In this document: positions 25,651-35,151 of the stretch, in pieces | How positions within the stretch are numbered: position 1 is the first letter of the stretch | Layout: each line of letters opens with the position of its first letter | Source: VBDM01 sp035519135 | GTDB lineage: Bacteria > Pseudomonadota > Gammaproteobacteria > Burkholderiales > SG8-39 | Length of the DNA stretch: 64,000 nucleotides | Assembly: GCA_035519135.1 (NCBI GenBank) | Contig: DATIWX010000004.1 | Span: 62,001 to 126,000 of the forward strand | Reading direction: 5' to 3' | Notes under the pieces: model-generated | Told to the model about the DNA's origin: nothing | Seen by the model: only the letters and a program-made list of their open reading frames with translations | Databases searched by the model: none | Program-made: the position numbers and the translations under genes

Positions 25651-26106
25651 TCATTCACTCGTGCGCACCAGGAATTCGGTCCCGCGCACTCCAAGGATCG
25701 AGGACGGCGTTCTCACCTTAACCGCGTCGGGGGACTGTTTGGCGATCTTGCCCGAGACCATCGAGAGCGTCCCCCGGGAGAGCGTTGTGTCAAAAACGCC
25801 TTCATGCGTCGTCGAGTTGAAAGCGTAGCGTTCGATTTGCAGAACGCTGTTCGGGCCCACAGACAGCAGGGAATTGTCGATGAAGGTGATTCCGGCGGAT
25901 CCATCGGCCCCAGTGACAACCGTGTCGGTCGCCTGCAGATGTGTGCCCACGGAGGCGGGGAAACGCTTACCGCCACGCTCGAGATACACCGCGCCCTTGG
26001 CTACCTTGAACTGGGCGATATCGGTCGCGAACGCTGCGAGCGGCGCGAGACCAAGCGCGCACGCGAGTATAAAGCGACGAACGTCGATCCTACGATCTGG
26101 TTGCAT
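25651..26106 (-). CDS. FecR-domain periplasmic protein
   Basis: A 151-residue exported protein read from ATG 26106, which is preceded by a GGGGGG run; an open frame 48 bases further up has no such site. A signal peptide (about residues 1-27, FILACALGLAPLAAFA) is followed by a FecR domain: VYLERGGKRFPASVGTHLQ, TVVTGADGSAGITFIDNSLLSVG, VRTPSSILGVRGTEFLV. This stand-alone FecR form binds or presents envelope signals rather than acting as a FecI regulator. FecR and CHASE2 domains commonly occur in neighbouring genes or one protein, so a shared sensing role with the adjacent receptor is plausible. Confidence 0.85.
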   Translation of the reverse strand: MQPDRRIDVRRFILACALGLAPLAAFATDIAQFKVAKGAVYLERGGKRFPASVGTHLQATDTVVTGADGSAGITFIDNSLLSVGPNSVLQIERYAFNSTTHEGVFDTTLSRGTLSMVSGKIAKQSPDAVKVRTPSSILGVRGTEFLVRTSE

Positions 26107-26179
26107 GGTGTAACCCCCCACAATATTAGTCAGCCTGCGATTCCGGCGGGCCAACGCCCCGTAAGGACGCCCTTTTTTC

Positions 26180-26185
26180 TATAAT
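26180..26185 (+). promoter_or_regulatory. Possible -10 box for the RsbW-like gene
   Basis: TATAAT lies 35 bases upstream of the ATG at 26220, in the 113-base divergent gap between the FecR and kinase genes. The expected -35 position is poor, so regulation by an activator or alternative sigma factor is possible. Confidence 0.4.
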
Positions 26186-26219
26186 AGCCCGAACAGCCTT
26201 CAGCCGGCTCATTCCGTCC

Positions 26220-26648
26220 ATGGCTAACTTCCCGCTCGCCCGGTTTCCGGCAAGAATGGATTCTATGGCCGAAATCCGCAGTTTTGTCGAAGGCGCCTGT
26301 ACCACTGCCGGAATAGGGAGGGAAGATTGCCTGAAACTCCTCCTGATCGTCGAGGAACTATTCACGAATACCGTAACCCACGGATATCGCGAGGAGAGTG
26401 AATCTCCTGTGTGGATCGCTTTCGAGCCCGGCGATACCGGTTTCACTCTGCGCTACGAGGATGCAGCACCGCCGCACAATCCATTTGGTGAGTTTCGCCC
26501 TATGGATACCACGGTGCTGGTCGCGCAACAACCGGTGGGTGGGCTCGGATTGAAACTCATCCGGTCTCTCGCGCGAGATGCCGGCTACACTCGCGAGGGC
26601 GAGCGCAACTGCATCCGCTTGACCTTCACCGTTCGTCCCCGCGCTTGA
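26220..26648 (+). CDS. RsbW-like anti-sigma factor / serine-protein kinase (HATPase)
   Basis: A 142-residue GHKL ATPase. The N box is LIVEELFTNTVTHGY near 43-57, the G1 region YEDAAPPHNPF near 79-89 and the G2 box GGLGLKLIRSL near 106-116. Size and motifs match RsbW/SpoIIAB/BtrW kinases, which phosphorylate a STAS antagonist and bind a target such as a sigma factor. No sigma factor gene is near, so the output may be another protein. It lies on the far side of the FecR-OmpA pair from the STAS and phosphatase genes and, with them, completes a partner-switching set. Confidence 0.85.
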   Translation: MANFPLARFPARMDSMAEIRSFVEGACTTAGIGREDCLKLLLIVEELFTNTVTHGYREESESPVWIAFEPGDTGFTLRYEDAAPPHNPFGEFRPMDTTVLVAQQPVGGLGLKLIRSLARDAGYTREGERNCIRLTFTVRPRA

Positions 26649-26690
26649 CGTGCTTGCCAAGCCATACGGCTTAGAGTAACTTTCCCCGAA

Positions 26691-26788
26691 CAACGTAGGG
26701 GTCCTGGCGGGAAGCGGTTTCCCGTCCCGTCGGGTGAGAGCAAACCCTTCGAACCTGATGCGGATAATGCCGCCGCAGGGAAGCGTTG
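26691..26788 (+). promoter_or_regulatory. TPP riboswitch (THI element)
   Basis: The leader of thiC has the TPP aptamer core: GGTGAGAG near 26734, ACCCTTCGAACCTGATGCGG near 26744-26763, and GCAGGGAAG near 26776. The closing stem pairs CAACG (26691-26695) with CGTTG (26784-26788). Binding of thiamine pyrophosphate to the RNA would repress thiC. A TTGACG hexamer at the preceding stop codon (26645-26650) is a possible -35. Confidence 0.95.
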
Positions 26789-26834
26789 AACGACGAGGTT
26801 CATGCTCCCAAGGCAGCCGTACGAGAGGAGCGCC

Positions 26835-28706
<1,872 letters not shown>

Positions 28707-28728
28707 GCCTTTCCGTTACACTCCGGGC

Positions 28729-28760
28729 GGCGGTTCTTCAACCGCCTTTCTTTTTTTCTT
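28729..28760 (+). terminator. Intrinsic terminator after thiC
   Basis: A 7-bp stem GGCGGTT (28729-28735) / AACCGCC (28740-28746) with a CTTC loop is followed by a T-rich tract TTTCTTTTTTT. It lies between the thiC stop and the uppP GTG. It should separate thiC from uppP transcription. Confidence 0.88.
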
Positions 28761-28770
28761 CGAGAGGAAA

Positions 28771-29598
28771 GTGGATTTCGGCCTGCTTGCGAAAGCGCTT
28801 GTCCTGGGCGTCGTCGAGGGTCTGACGGAATTCCTGCCGGTCTCCTCCACCGGCCATCTGATTCTTGCGGGAGACCTGCTCGATTTCAACGGAGACAAGG
28901 CCAAGGTCTTCGAGATTGTCATTCAGACTGGGGCGATGCTCGCTATCGTATGGGAATACCGCGCGAAATTCTGGAGCGTGCTCGCGAACCTGGCGCGCGA
29001 ACGCCTCGCGCAACGATTCGTGCTCAATCTGATCGTCGCCTTCATCCCGGCGGCGGTTCTCGGCCTGGCGCTCGGCAAGCTCATCAAGGCCTATCTGTTT
29101 CATGCCGTTCCGGTGGCTCTTGCGTTCATCGGCGGCGGTTTCATCATCCTCTGGGTCGAGCGCTCGCTGCATCCGCGAGTACGCGTGGAGCGGGTGGACG
29201 ACATGACCTGGCGAGACGCTCTCAAGGTGGGCTTCGCACAGGCTTTCGCGCTGATCCCGGGCACTTCGCGCTCGGGAGCGACCATCATCGGTGGCATGTT
29301 GTTCGGCCTGTCGCGTAAGGCCGCTACCGAGTTCTCTTTCTTCCTCGCGGTGCCCACGCTTATCGCCGCCGGCGCCTATGATTTCTGGAAGAATCGCGCC
29401 CTCTTCGATACGGGCGATGTGGGGGTGTTAGCGACGGGTTCGATTGCCGCCTTCACTTCGGCCTTTTTGTGCGTGCGCTGGCTTCTGCGCTACGTTGCTA
29501 CGCACGACTTCATGCCGTTCGCTTGGTACCGGATCGCTTTCGGCGCGGTGGTGCTTACCACGGCCTATACGGGGCTGGTGAGTTGGTCTGCGGGTTGA
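28771..29598 (+). CDS. uppP: Undecaprenyl-diphosphatase
   Basis: A 275-residue integral membrane BacA/UppP enzyme that recycles undecaprenyl pyrophosphate for peptidoglycan and O-antigen synthesis. The catalytic EGLTEFLPVSSTGHLIL lies near residues 13-29 and the second signature PGTSRSGAT near 165-173. About eight helices are visible. Start is a GTG at 28771 behind AGAGGAAA; the frame reads further left but only through the thiC end and the terminator. It is 13 bases before the TRAP permease gene, so read-through to it is possible. Confidence 0.95.
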   Translation: MDFGLLAKALVLGVVEGLTEFLPVSSTGHLILAGDLLDFNGDKAKVFEIVIQTGAMLAIVWEYRAKFWSVLANLARERLAQRFVLNLIVAFIPAAVLGLALGKLIKAYLFHAVPVALAFIGGGFIILWVERSLHPRVRVERVDDMTWRDALKVGFAQAFALIPGTSRSGATIIGGMLFGLSRKAATEFSFFLAVPTLIAAGAYDFWKNRALFDTGDVGVLATGSIAAFTSAFLCVRWLLRYVATHDFMPFAWYRIAFGAVVLTTAYTGLVSWSAG

Positions 29599-29611
29599 GG
29601 GAGGCGAACTC

Positions 29612-30151
29612 ATGAACGCATTGCTGCGATTCTCATCTCTAGTCGATACCGCCAACGAGCGAATCGGCAAGGTCGCCGCATGGTTCGGTTTGCTGGGCGT
29701 CATCGTTTGCACGGTGAATGCGATATTTCGCTACGCCTTCAACATGAGCTCGAACGCCTGGCTTGAGATCCAGTGGTATTTCAATGCCGCCATGTTCTTG
29801 CTGGTCGCCGCCTGGGCGCTCAAGCGCAACGATCATGTGCGCATCGACGTCATCGCGGGAAAGCTCTCGCATCGCGCGCAAGCGTGGATCGATATTTTTG
29901 GCGGGCTGTTCATGCTGCTCCCCGCGGTGGTGATCATCGGCTGGTACAGCTGGCCGTCCCTGGTGAATTCCTGGCAGATCGGCGAGCACTCTTCCGACCC
30001 CGGCGGGTTGATCCGCTGGCCGGTCAGGCTCCTCATCCCGGTCGGCTTTACCCTCCTCGCACTCCAGGGAGCGTCCGAGATCATCAAGAGGGTCGCCTTC
30101 CTCAAGGGAGTCATACCGTACCCCGCGGAACGCAAAGGGGGGGCGGCCTGA
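29612..30151 (+). CDS. dctQ: TRAP transporter small permease (DctQ family)
   Basis: A 179-residue membrane protein with four helices, normal for the small TRAP subunit. Typical features are VNAIFRYAFNMSSNAWLEI near 33-51 and the long helix pair after ALKRNDHVRID near 72. Together with DctM it forms the sodium-driven permease fed by a periplasmic receptor. GGAGG lies upstream of the ATG. Its stop overlaps the DctM start by one base. Confidence 0.9.
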   Translation: MNALLRFSSLVDTANERIGKVAAWFGLLGVIVCTVNAIFRYAFNMSSNAWLEIQWYFNAAMFLLVAAWALKRNDHVRIDVIAGKLSHRAQAWIDIFGGLFMLLPAVVIIGWYSWPSLVNSWQIGEHSSDPGGLIRWPVRLLIPVGFTLLALQGASEIIKRVAFLKGVIPYPAERKGGAA

Positions 30152-31638
30152 TGTCTCTGGACCTGATGGCTCCCCTGATGTTCGGCGGGCTGGTGGTGTT
30201 CCTGCTGCTCGGCTACCCGGTTGCGTTCTCCCTCGCGGCGACCGGTCTGTTCTTCGGGCTGGTCGGGATGGAACTGGGTCTGTTGCATCCGTCGCTGCTG
30301 CAGGCCCTGCCCGAGCGCGTGCTGGGCATCATGGCGAATTCAACCTTACTGGCGATTCCTTTCTTCACGTTTATGGGGCTGATCCTCGAACGCAGCGGAA
30401 TGGCGGAGGATCTGCTGGATACCATCGGCCAGTTGTTCGGCGCGATTCGCGGTGGGATCGCCTATGCCGTGATCTTCGTGGGCGCCTTGCTTGCGGCGAC
30501 TACTGGAGTGGTCGCGGCCTCCGTGCTCGCCATGGGGCTGATCTCGCTGCCGGTGATGATGCGTTACGGCTATTCCAAGCGCTTGGCGAGTGGGGTGATC
30601 GCGGCCTCGGGAACGCTGGCGCAGATCATCCCGCCGAGCTTGGTGCTGATCGTTCTGGCCGACCAGATGGGTGCATCGGTCGGCGATCTCTACGAGGGCG
30701 CGCTCGTGCCCGGACTGATGCTCACCGGGTTCTACTCGCTCTACGTGCTGGCCGTTTCAATCTTCGACCCGAAGGCAGCGCCGGGCTGTCCGCCCGAGGC
30801 GCGCACGCTGCGCGGCGGCGCGCTGATGGTCAAGGTCTTTACCTCGATGGTCCCGCCGCTGGTGCTGATCTTTCTGGTGCTGGGAACGATTTTCATCGGC
30901 GTGGCGACGCCGACCGAGGGCGGGGCAATGGGGGCAAGCGGCGCCATCATCATGGCACTGATCAAACGCCGGCTTGACTGGAAACTCCTCAGGCAGGCGG
31001 CGGAGTACACCGCGAACATGACGAGCTTCGTCATCTTCATTCTGATCGGCTCGACGGTATTCAGTCTCGTGTTCCGCGGCGTGAACGGCGATCTTTGGGT
31101 GGAGCATCTGCTGATCGGGCTCCCGGGGGGCGCGCTTGGTTTCCTGATTGTCGTCAACTTGATGATCTTCTTCCTCGCCTTCTTTCTCGACTACTTCGAG
31201 ATCGCCTTCATCATGGTGCCGTTGCTTGCCCCGGTGGCACAGAAGCTTGGCATTGACCTCGTCTGGTTCGGCGTCTTGCTCGCGGTGAACATGCAGACTT
31301 CCTTCCTGCACCCGCCCTTCGGCTTTGCGCTGTTCTACCTGAGGAGCGTTGCCTCGAAGGAGATCAGGACGTCGGACATCTATTGGGGCGCGATTCCCTT
31401 CGTATGCATCCAGGTCCTGATGGTCGCGATCGTGATCGCCTTCCCCGGCATCGTCACTAGCCACGTGTCCAAGGCAGCCGGCGCCATCAGCGGCACCGGC
31501 GCTGACGAGATTCGGCGCCAGCTCGAAATTCCGGACAGCCCTGTCTCGCCTACGGACGAATCGGGCAAGGCGTCGAAATCCGGCGACGGTAAGGACGACG
31601 CCAAGAGCGAGATCGAGAAGATGCTGAACCAGCAGTGA
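30151..31638 (+). CDS. dctM: TRAP transporter large permease (DctM family)
   Basis: A 495-residue polytopic permease beginning at ATG 30151; the same frame is open further left but overlaps dctQ. NSTLLAIPFFTFMGLILERSG near 63-83 (shown here in part), GVVAASVLAMGLISLP near 118 and PPSLVLIVLADQMG near 154 are DctM hallmarks. An unusual charged, Ser/Lys/Asp-rich cytosolic tail of about 35 residues follows the last helix. Next to it, on the opposite strand, is the matching receptor gene, so the three form one transporter, probably for 2-oxoacids. Confidence 0.92.
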   Translation: MSLDLMAPLMFGGLVVFLLLGYPVAFSLAATGLFFGLVGMELGLLHPSLLQALPERVLGIMANSTLLAIPFFTFMGLILERSGMAEDLLDTIGQLFGAIRGGIAYAVIFVGALLAATTGVVAASVLAMGLISLPVMMRYGYSKRLASGVIAASGTLAQIIPPSLVLIVLADQMGASVGDLYEGALVPGLMLTGFYSLYVLAVSIFDPKAAPGCPPEARTLRGGALMVKVFTSMVPPLVLIFLVLGTIFIGVATPTEGGAMGASGAIIMALIKRRLDWKLLRQAAEYTANMTSFVIFILIGSTVFSLVFRGVNGDLWVEHLLIGLPGGALGFLIVVNLMIFFLAFFLDYFEIAFIMVPLLAPVAQKLGIDLVWFGVLLAVNMQTSFLHPPFGFALFYLRSVASKEIRTSDIYWGAIPFVCIQVLMVAIVIAFPGIVTSHVSKAAGAISGTGADEIRRQLEIPDSPVSPTDESGKASKSGDGKDDAKSEIEKMLNQQ

Positions 31639-31641
31639 GGA

Positions 31642-31678
31642 GCAAGGGCCTCGCCGCAGCGGAGCCCTTGCGGATTTT
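31642..31678 (+). terminator. Terminator between dctM and the convergent receptor gene
   Basis: A perfect 8-bp stem GCAAGGGC (31642-31649) / GCCCTTGC (31664-31671) is followed by GGATTTT. It ends rightward transcription of dctQM. The U-tract is short. Confidence 0.75.
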
Positions 31679-31684
31679 CGCCGG

Positions 31685-32794
31685 CTAGGTCTTCTTTGCG
31701 GCCGGGTTCGTGGGGTTGGTCAGCAGGAAGGTCGTCAGGTTCTGCTCGGCGACCCGGTGCCACAGGAACTCGTCCTCACGGAATTTTTTCCAGGGCTCGT
31801 AGATCTTCTTCCACGACGGATTCTTTTCCGCCTCTTCCTCGTACATTTCGAAGGAGGCCTTGTGCGCGGCTTTCATGATTTCCGGCGAGAACGCGTGCAA
31901 TTTGACCCCGTTCTTGACTAGGCGCTGCAGGGCCTGCGGGTTCTTGAAGTCGTACTGCGCCATCATGTCGATGTTGGCCTCGTAGCAAGCGGCCTCGACC
32001 GCAGCCTGGTACTCCTTGGGCAGCTTTTCCCACTCCTTGATGTTGACGAAGAGCGAGTACATCGAGTCTGCTTCCCACCAGCCCGGATAGTAGTAGTGGG
32101 GTGCGATTTTGTAGAAGCCGAGCTTCTCGTCATCGTAGGGGCCGACCCATTCCGCCGCGTCGATGGTGCCGCGCTCGAGGGCAGGATAGATGTCGCCGCC
32201 CGCGATCTGCTGCGGCACGGCTCCCAGGCGAGCCATGGCCTCGCCGCCGAGGCCCGCGATGCGCATCTTGACGCCCTTCAAGTCCTTTACGCTCCGCACT
32301 TCCTTGCGGAACCAGCCGCCCATCTGGCAGCCCGTGTTACCGGCCGGGAAGGAGATGATGTTGAAGTCACGGAAGAACGCACGCACCAGCTCGAGACCGC
32401 CCCCGTAGTAGATCCAGGCATTTTGTTGTCGCTGGTTCATCCCGAAAGGCAGCGTCGTGTCGAACGCAAACGTCTTGTTCTTGCCGACGAAGTAGTAGCT
32501 CGCAGTGTGGGTGCACTCGACCGTTCCTTGCTGCACGGCGTCGACCGTGCCGAAAGCCGGTACGATCTCACCAGCGCCGAATACGCGGATCTGAAACTTG
32601 CCGCCTGTGATCGCGGCTACCCGCTTGGCGATGGTCTCGCCGCCCCCATAGATCGTATCCAGGCTCTTCGGGAAGCTCGAGGCGCACCGCCAGCGCACTT
32701 CCGGCAGTGTCGGTGTCTGCGCCACCGCTTGCGCTGCGGCCGCGGCGGAGATGACGCCGAAGCCGGCGCGGGAAAGAAATTTTCTGCGATTCAT
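31685..32794 (-). CDS. dctP: TRAP transporter substrate-binding protein, TakP-like
   Basis: A 369-residue periplasmic receptor, read from ATG 32794 behind a perfect GGAGGGA site. The N-terminus MNRRKFLSRAG plus a hydrophobic stretch ending AQAVAQ is a twin-arginine type signal. RCASSFPKSLDTIYGG, QMGGWFRKEV, VPQQIAGGDIYPALE, DAAEWVGPYDDEKLGFYK and YYYPGWWE closely resemble the Rhodobacter alpha-keto acid receptor TakP as I recall it, so pyruvate or related 2-oxoacids are likely ligands. It is transcribed toward dctQM and separated from it by a terminator, an uncommon arrangement. Confidence 0.9.
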   Translation of the reverse strand: MNRRKFLSRAGFGVISAAAAAQAVAQTPTLPEVRWRCASSFPKSLDTIYGGGETIAKRVAAITGGKFQIRVFGAGEIVPAFGTVDAVQQGTVECTHTASYYFVGKNKTFAFDTTLPFGMNQRQQNAWIYYGGGLELVRAFFRDFNIISFPAGNTGCQMGGWFRKEVRSVKDLKGVKMRIAGLGGEAMARLGAVPQQIAGGDIYPALERGTIDAAEWVGPYDDEKLGFYKIAPHYYYPGWWEADSMYSLFVNIKEWEKLPKEYQAAVEAACYEANIDMMAQYDFKNPQALQRLVKNGVKLHAFSPEIMKAAHKASFEMYEEEAEKNPSWKKIYEPWKKFREDEFLWHRVAEQNLTTFLLTNPTNPAAKKT

Positions 32795-32860
32795 AGTCCC
32801 TCCGTATGAAATTCCGGGTTGAGAAGAAGATGGATTCCCAAGGTCCTGCAAGGAACGCGC

Positions 32861-33322
32861 CTACCCCTGTGTCCAGGGCAGTCCGGCGAATCGCCAGCCT
32901 CCCACGGTGTTGCGGTGGCCCTGCGCGTCCTTGTCGCCTTCGAACCCTTCGAGGATGTTATAGGAGTTGGAATATCCGGCCTGGTTGGCGGCTTGGGCAG
33001 CATGGTGCGATCGCGCGCCCGAACGGCATAGGAACATGACCGGCGCATCGCTTTTGGAGACCTCAGCCTGGAGTTGCCCGAGAAAGGCGGGATTGCGCTG
33101 GCCACCCGGGTAGGTGTTCCACTCGATCAACAGCGATTCGGGGACGTGTCCGACGTAGTCCCACTCGGCCTGGGTGCGAACATCGACCAGTTTGGCGCGG
33201 GGGAGGCGTTGCATCAGCGCGTACGCTTCCTTGGGCAACAAGGCTCCCGCGTAGGGAAGATTCATCGTCTGACCGCGTTGCTTGGCTCGTGCGAGGATGT
33301 CCTCGGAAGAATCGTTCGACAT
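32861..33322 (-). CDS. Rhodanese-like domain protein
   Basis: A 153-residue single rhodanese domain, read from ATG 33322 (MSNDSSEDILARAKQRG); the open frame continues 45 codons upstream into what looks like the glnA control region. VDVRTQAEWDYVGHVPESLLIEW near 46-68 and the active loop CRSGARSHHAA with the sulfur-carrying cysteine near 100 are intact. It is cytoplasmic and may carry persulfide sulfur; the partner is unknown. It is divergent from glnA. Confidence 0.85.
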   Translation of the reverse strand: MSNDSSEDILARAKQRGQTMNLPYAGALLPKEAYALMQRLPRAKLVDVRTQAEWDYVGHVPESLLIEWNTYPGGQRNPAFLGQLQAEVSKSDAPVMFLCRSGARSHHAAQAANQAGYSNSYNILEGFEGDKDAQGHRNTVGGWRFAGLPWTQG

Positions 33323-33388
33323 GATCAAGTGGGGAGCAAGGGGCAAGGAGCCTAGTTTAGCTTGGAGAAAAGAACCCTGTAGTTGCTT

Positions 33389-33405
33389 CGCACCGAAGCG
33401 GTGCG
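33389..33405 (+). promoter_or_regulatory. NtrC binding site 1 upstream of glnA
   Basis: GCACCgaagcGGTGC (33390-33404) is a perfect inverted repeat matching the NtrC operator form GCACC-N5-GGTGC. Its centre is about 130 bases upstream of the predicted sigma-54 start site. Confidence 0.82.
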
Positions 33406-33420
33406 CATAATGGCGACTTT

Positions 33421-33435
33421 GCGCCGATGTGGTGC
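33421..33435 (+). promoter_or_regulatory. NtrC binding site 2 upstream of glnA
   Basis: GCGCCgatgtGGTGC matches the NtrC operator with one mismatch and lies 31 bases (three helical turns) from site 1, as expected for cooperative binding of NtrC dimers in an enhancer. Confidence 0.75.
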
Positions 33436-33501
33436 GCATGGCGCCGATCTGCTTCAAGCTGCCTGCCTATGACACAATGACCTGCTTTTTTGGGCGCCGG
33501 A

Positions 33502-33517
33502 TGGCATGGAATCTGCA
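33502..33517 (+). promoter_or_regulatory. Sigma-54 promoter of glnA
   Basis: TGGCATGGAATCTGCA fits the -24/-12 consensus: the GG (33503-33504) and GC (33515-33516) are separated by exactly 10 bases. Transcription would start near 33528, about 60 bases before the glnA ATG. Confidence 0.82.
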
Positions 33518-33588
33518 GAGATTCCGGCGATCTGGCGCCTTTTCACCTTTCTAACGACCAACAATCCGTAACTTGAGGAGATTCAGCA

Positions 33589-35004
33589 ATGGCATTGTCC
33601 GCCAACGACGTGATGAAGATGATCAAGGAGAAGGAGGTCAAGTTCGTTGACCTGCGCTTCACCGATACCCGCGGGAAGGAGCAGCACGTTTCCGTGCCGG
33701 TCAAGGCGTTCGACATGGATAAATTCGAAAGCGGGCACTTCTTCGATGGTTCCTCGATCGCCGGCTGGAAGGGGATCGAAGCCTCGGACATGCTTCTGAT
33801 GCCGGACCCCGATTCCGCGCGTATGGACCCGTTCACCGACGAACCGGTCCTCAATCTGAGTTGCGACGCAGTGGAACCCTCGGACGGGAAGGGATACGAC
33901 CGGGATCCGCGCACGATCGCGAAGCGTGCGGAAGCCTATTTGAAGTCATCGGGCCTCGGAGACACGGCGTATTTCGGTCCTGAGCCCGAATTCTTCATCT
34001 TCGATTCGGTGACTTGGAATGTAGATATGTCGGGCTGCTTTGTGAAGATCAAGTCCGAGGAGGCTCCATGGTCCTCGGGCGAGGAATACGAAGGCGGCAA
34101 CATGGGCCACCGCGCTCCGGTGAAGGGCGGCTATTTCCCCGTGCCACCGGCCGACACGCTGCAGGACATTCGCAATGCCATTTGCCTGGCGCTGGAGCAG
34201 CAGGGCGTAGAAGTGGAAGTGCACCACCACGAAGTGGCCGCGGCCGGACAGTGCGAAATCGGCACCAAGTTCAACAGCCTTGTGAAGCGCGCCGACTGGA
34301 TGCAGATTCTGAAGTACACGATCTGGAACGTTGCACATTCTTACGGCAAGACGGCGACCTTCATGCCCAAACCCATTGTCGGTGACAACGGTTCGGGCAT
34401 GCACGTGCACCAGTCGGTGTGGAAGGGGGGGCAGAACCTCTTCAGCGGCAACGGTTACGCCGGGCTCTCGGATTTCGCGCTGTACTATATCGGCGGGATC
34501 ATTAAGCACGCGCGCGCGCTAAACGCTATCACCAACCCGGGCACCAACTCGTATAAGCGCCTGGTGCCGGGCTTCGAAGCGCCGATCAACCTAGCCTACT
34601 CGTCGCGCAACCGGTCCGCTTCCTGCCGGATTCCGCTCGTCACCAATCCGAAGGCGCGCAGGGTGGAAGTGCGTTTTCCAGACCCGACGTCGAATCCGTA
34701 TCTGGCCTTCGCGGCGATGCTCATGGCGGGACTGGACGGCGTGCAGAACAAGATCCACCCCGGCGATCCGATCGACAAGAATCTGTACGATCTGCCGCCC
34801 GCCCAGGCGAAGAAGGTGCAAAACGTCTGTTCCTCGCTAGATATGGCTATCGACCATCTCAACAAGGATCGGGATTTTCTGACCAAGGGTGGCGTGTTCT
34901 CGGACGACATGCTCGATGCTTATTGCGCGCTCAAGATGGAAGAGGTTACGCGCTTCCGCATGACCACCCACCCGGTCGAGTTCGACATGTACTACAGCTC
35001 GTAA
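33589..35004 (+). CDS. glnA: Glutamine synthetase type I
   Basis: A 471-residue class I-beta glutamine synthetase, which condenses ammonia with glutamate using ATP as a dodecamer in the cytoplasm. HFFDGSSIAGWKGI near 46-59, PEPEFFIFD near 130, the ATP site GSGMHVHQSV near 269, NRSASCRIP near 343 and the adenylylation site KNLYDLPP with Tyr400 are all present, so GlnE-type control is expected. GAGGAG precedes the ATG. Upstream lie two NtrC sites and a sigma-54 promoter; ntrB and ntrC are encoded 0.7 kb downstream. Confidence 0.98.
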   Translation: MALSANDVMKMIKEKEVKFVDLRFTDTRGKEQHVSVPVKAFDMDKFESGHFFDGSSIAGWKGIEASDMLLMPDPDSARMDPFTDEPVLNLSCDAVEPSDGKGYDRDPRTIAKRAEAYLKSSGLGDTAYFGPEPEFFIFDSVTWNVDMSGCFVKIKSEEAPWSSGEEYEGGNMGHRAPVKGGYFPVPPADTLQDIRNAICLALEQQGVEVEVHHHEVAAAGQCEIGTKFNSLVKRADWMQILKYTIWNVAHSYGKTATFMPKPIVGDNGSGMHVHQSVWKGGQNLFSGNGYAGLSDFALYYIGGIIKHARALNAITNPGTNSYKRLVPGFEAPINLAYSSRNRSASCRIPLVTNPKARRVEVRFPDPTSNPYLAFAAMLMAGLDGVQNKIHPGDPIDKNLYDLPPAQAKKVQNVCSSLDMAIDHLNKDRDFLTKGGVFSDDMLDAYCALKMEEVTRFRMTTHPVEFDMYYSS

Positions 35005-35054
35005 GGCAACGAAGGGCCGGCCGCTTCGGGCCGATCAGTAGACAGAGCAAGGAG

Positions 35055-35089
35055 GGACGGAATACTTTATGGGGTGCTCCGTCCTTTTT
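35055..35089 (+). terminator. Intrinsic terminator after glnA
   Basis: GGACGGA (35055-35061) pairs with TCCGTCC (35078-35084), followed by TTTTT. It lies 51 bases past the glnA stop and should limit read-through toward the DUF4124 gene and ntrBC. Confidence 0.8.
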
Positions 35090-35151
35090 CCATTTGAAAT
35101 CAGGGTTATTTTGGCCTAAACTTAAAGTTCGCACTCGGGCTCGAGTAGGCT

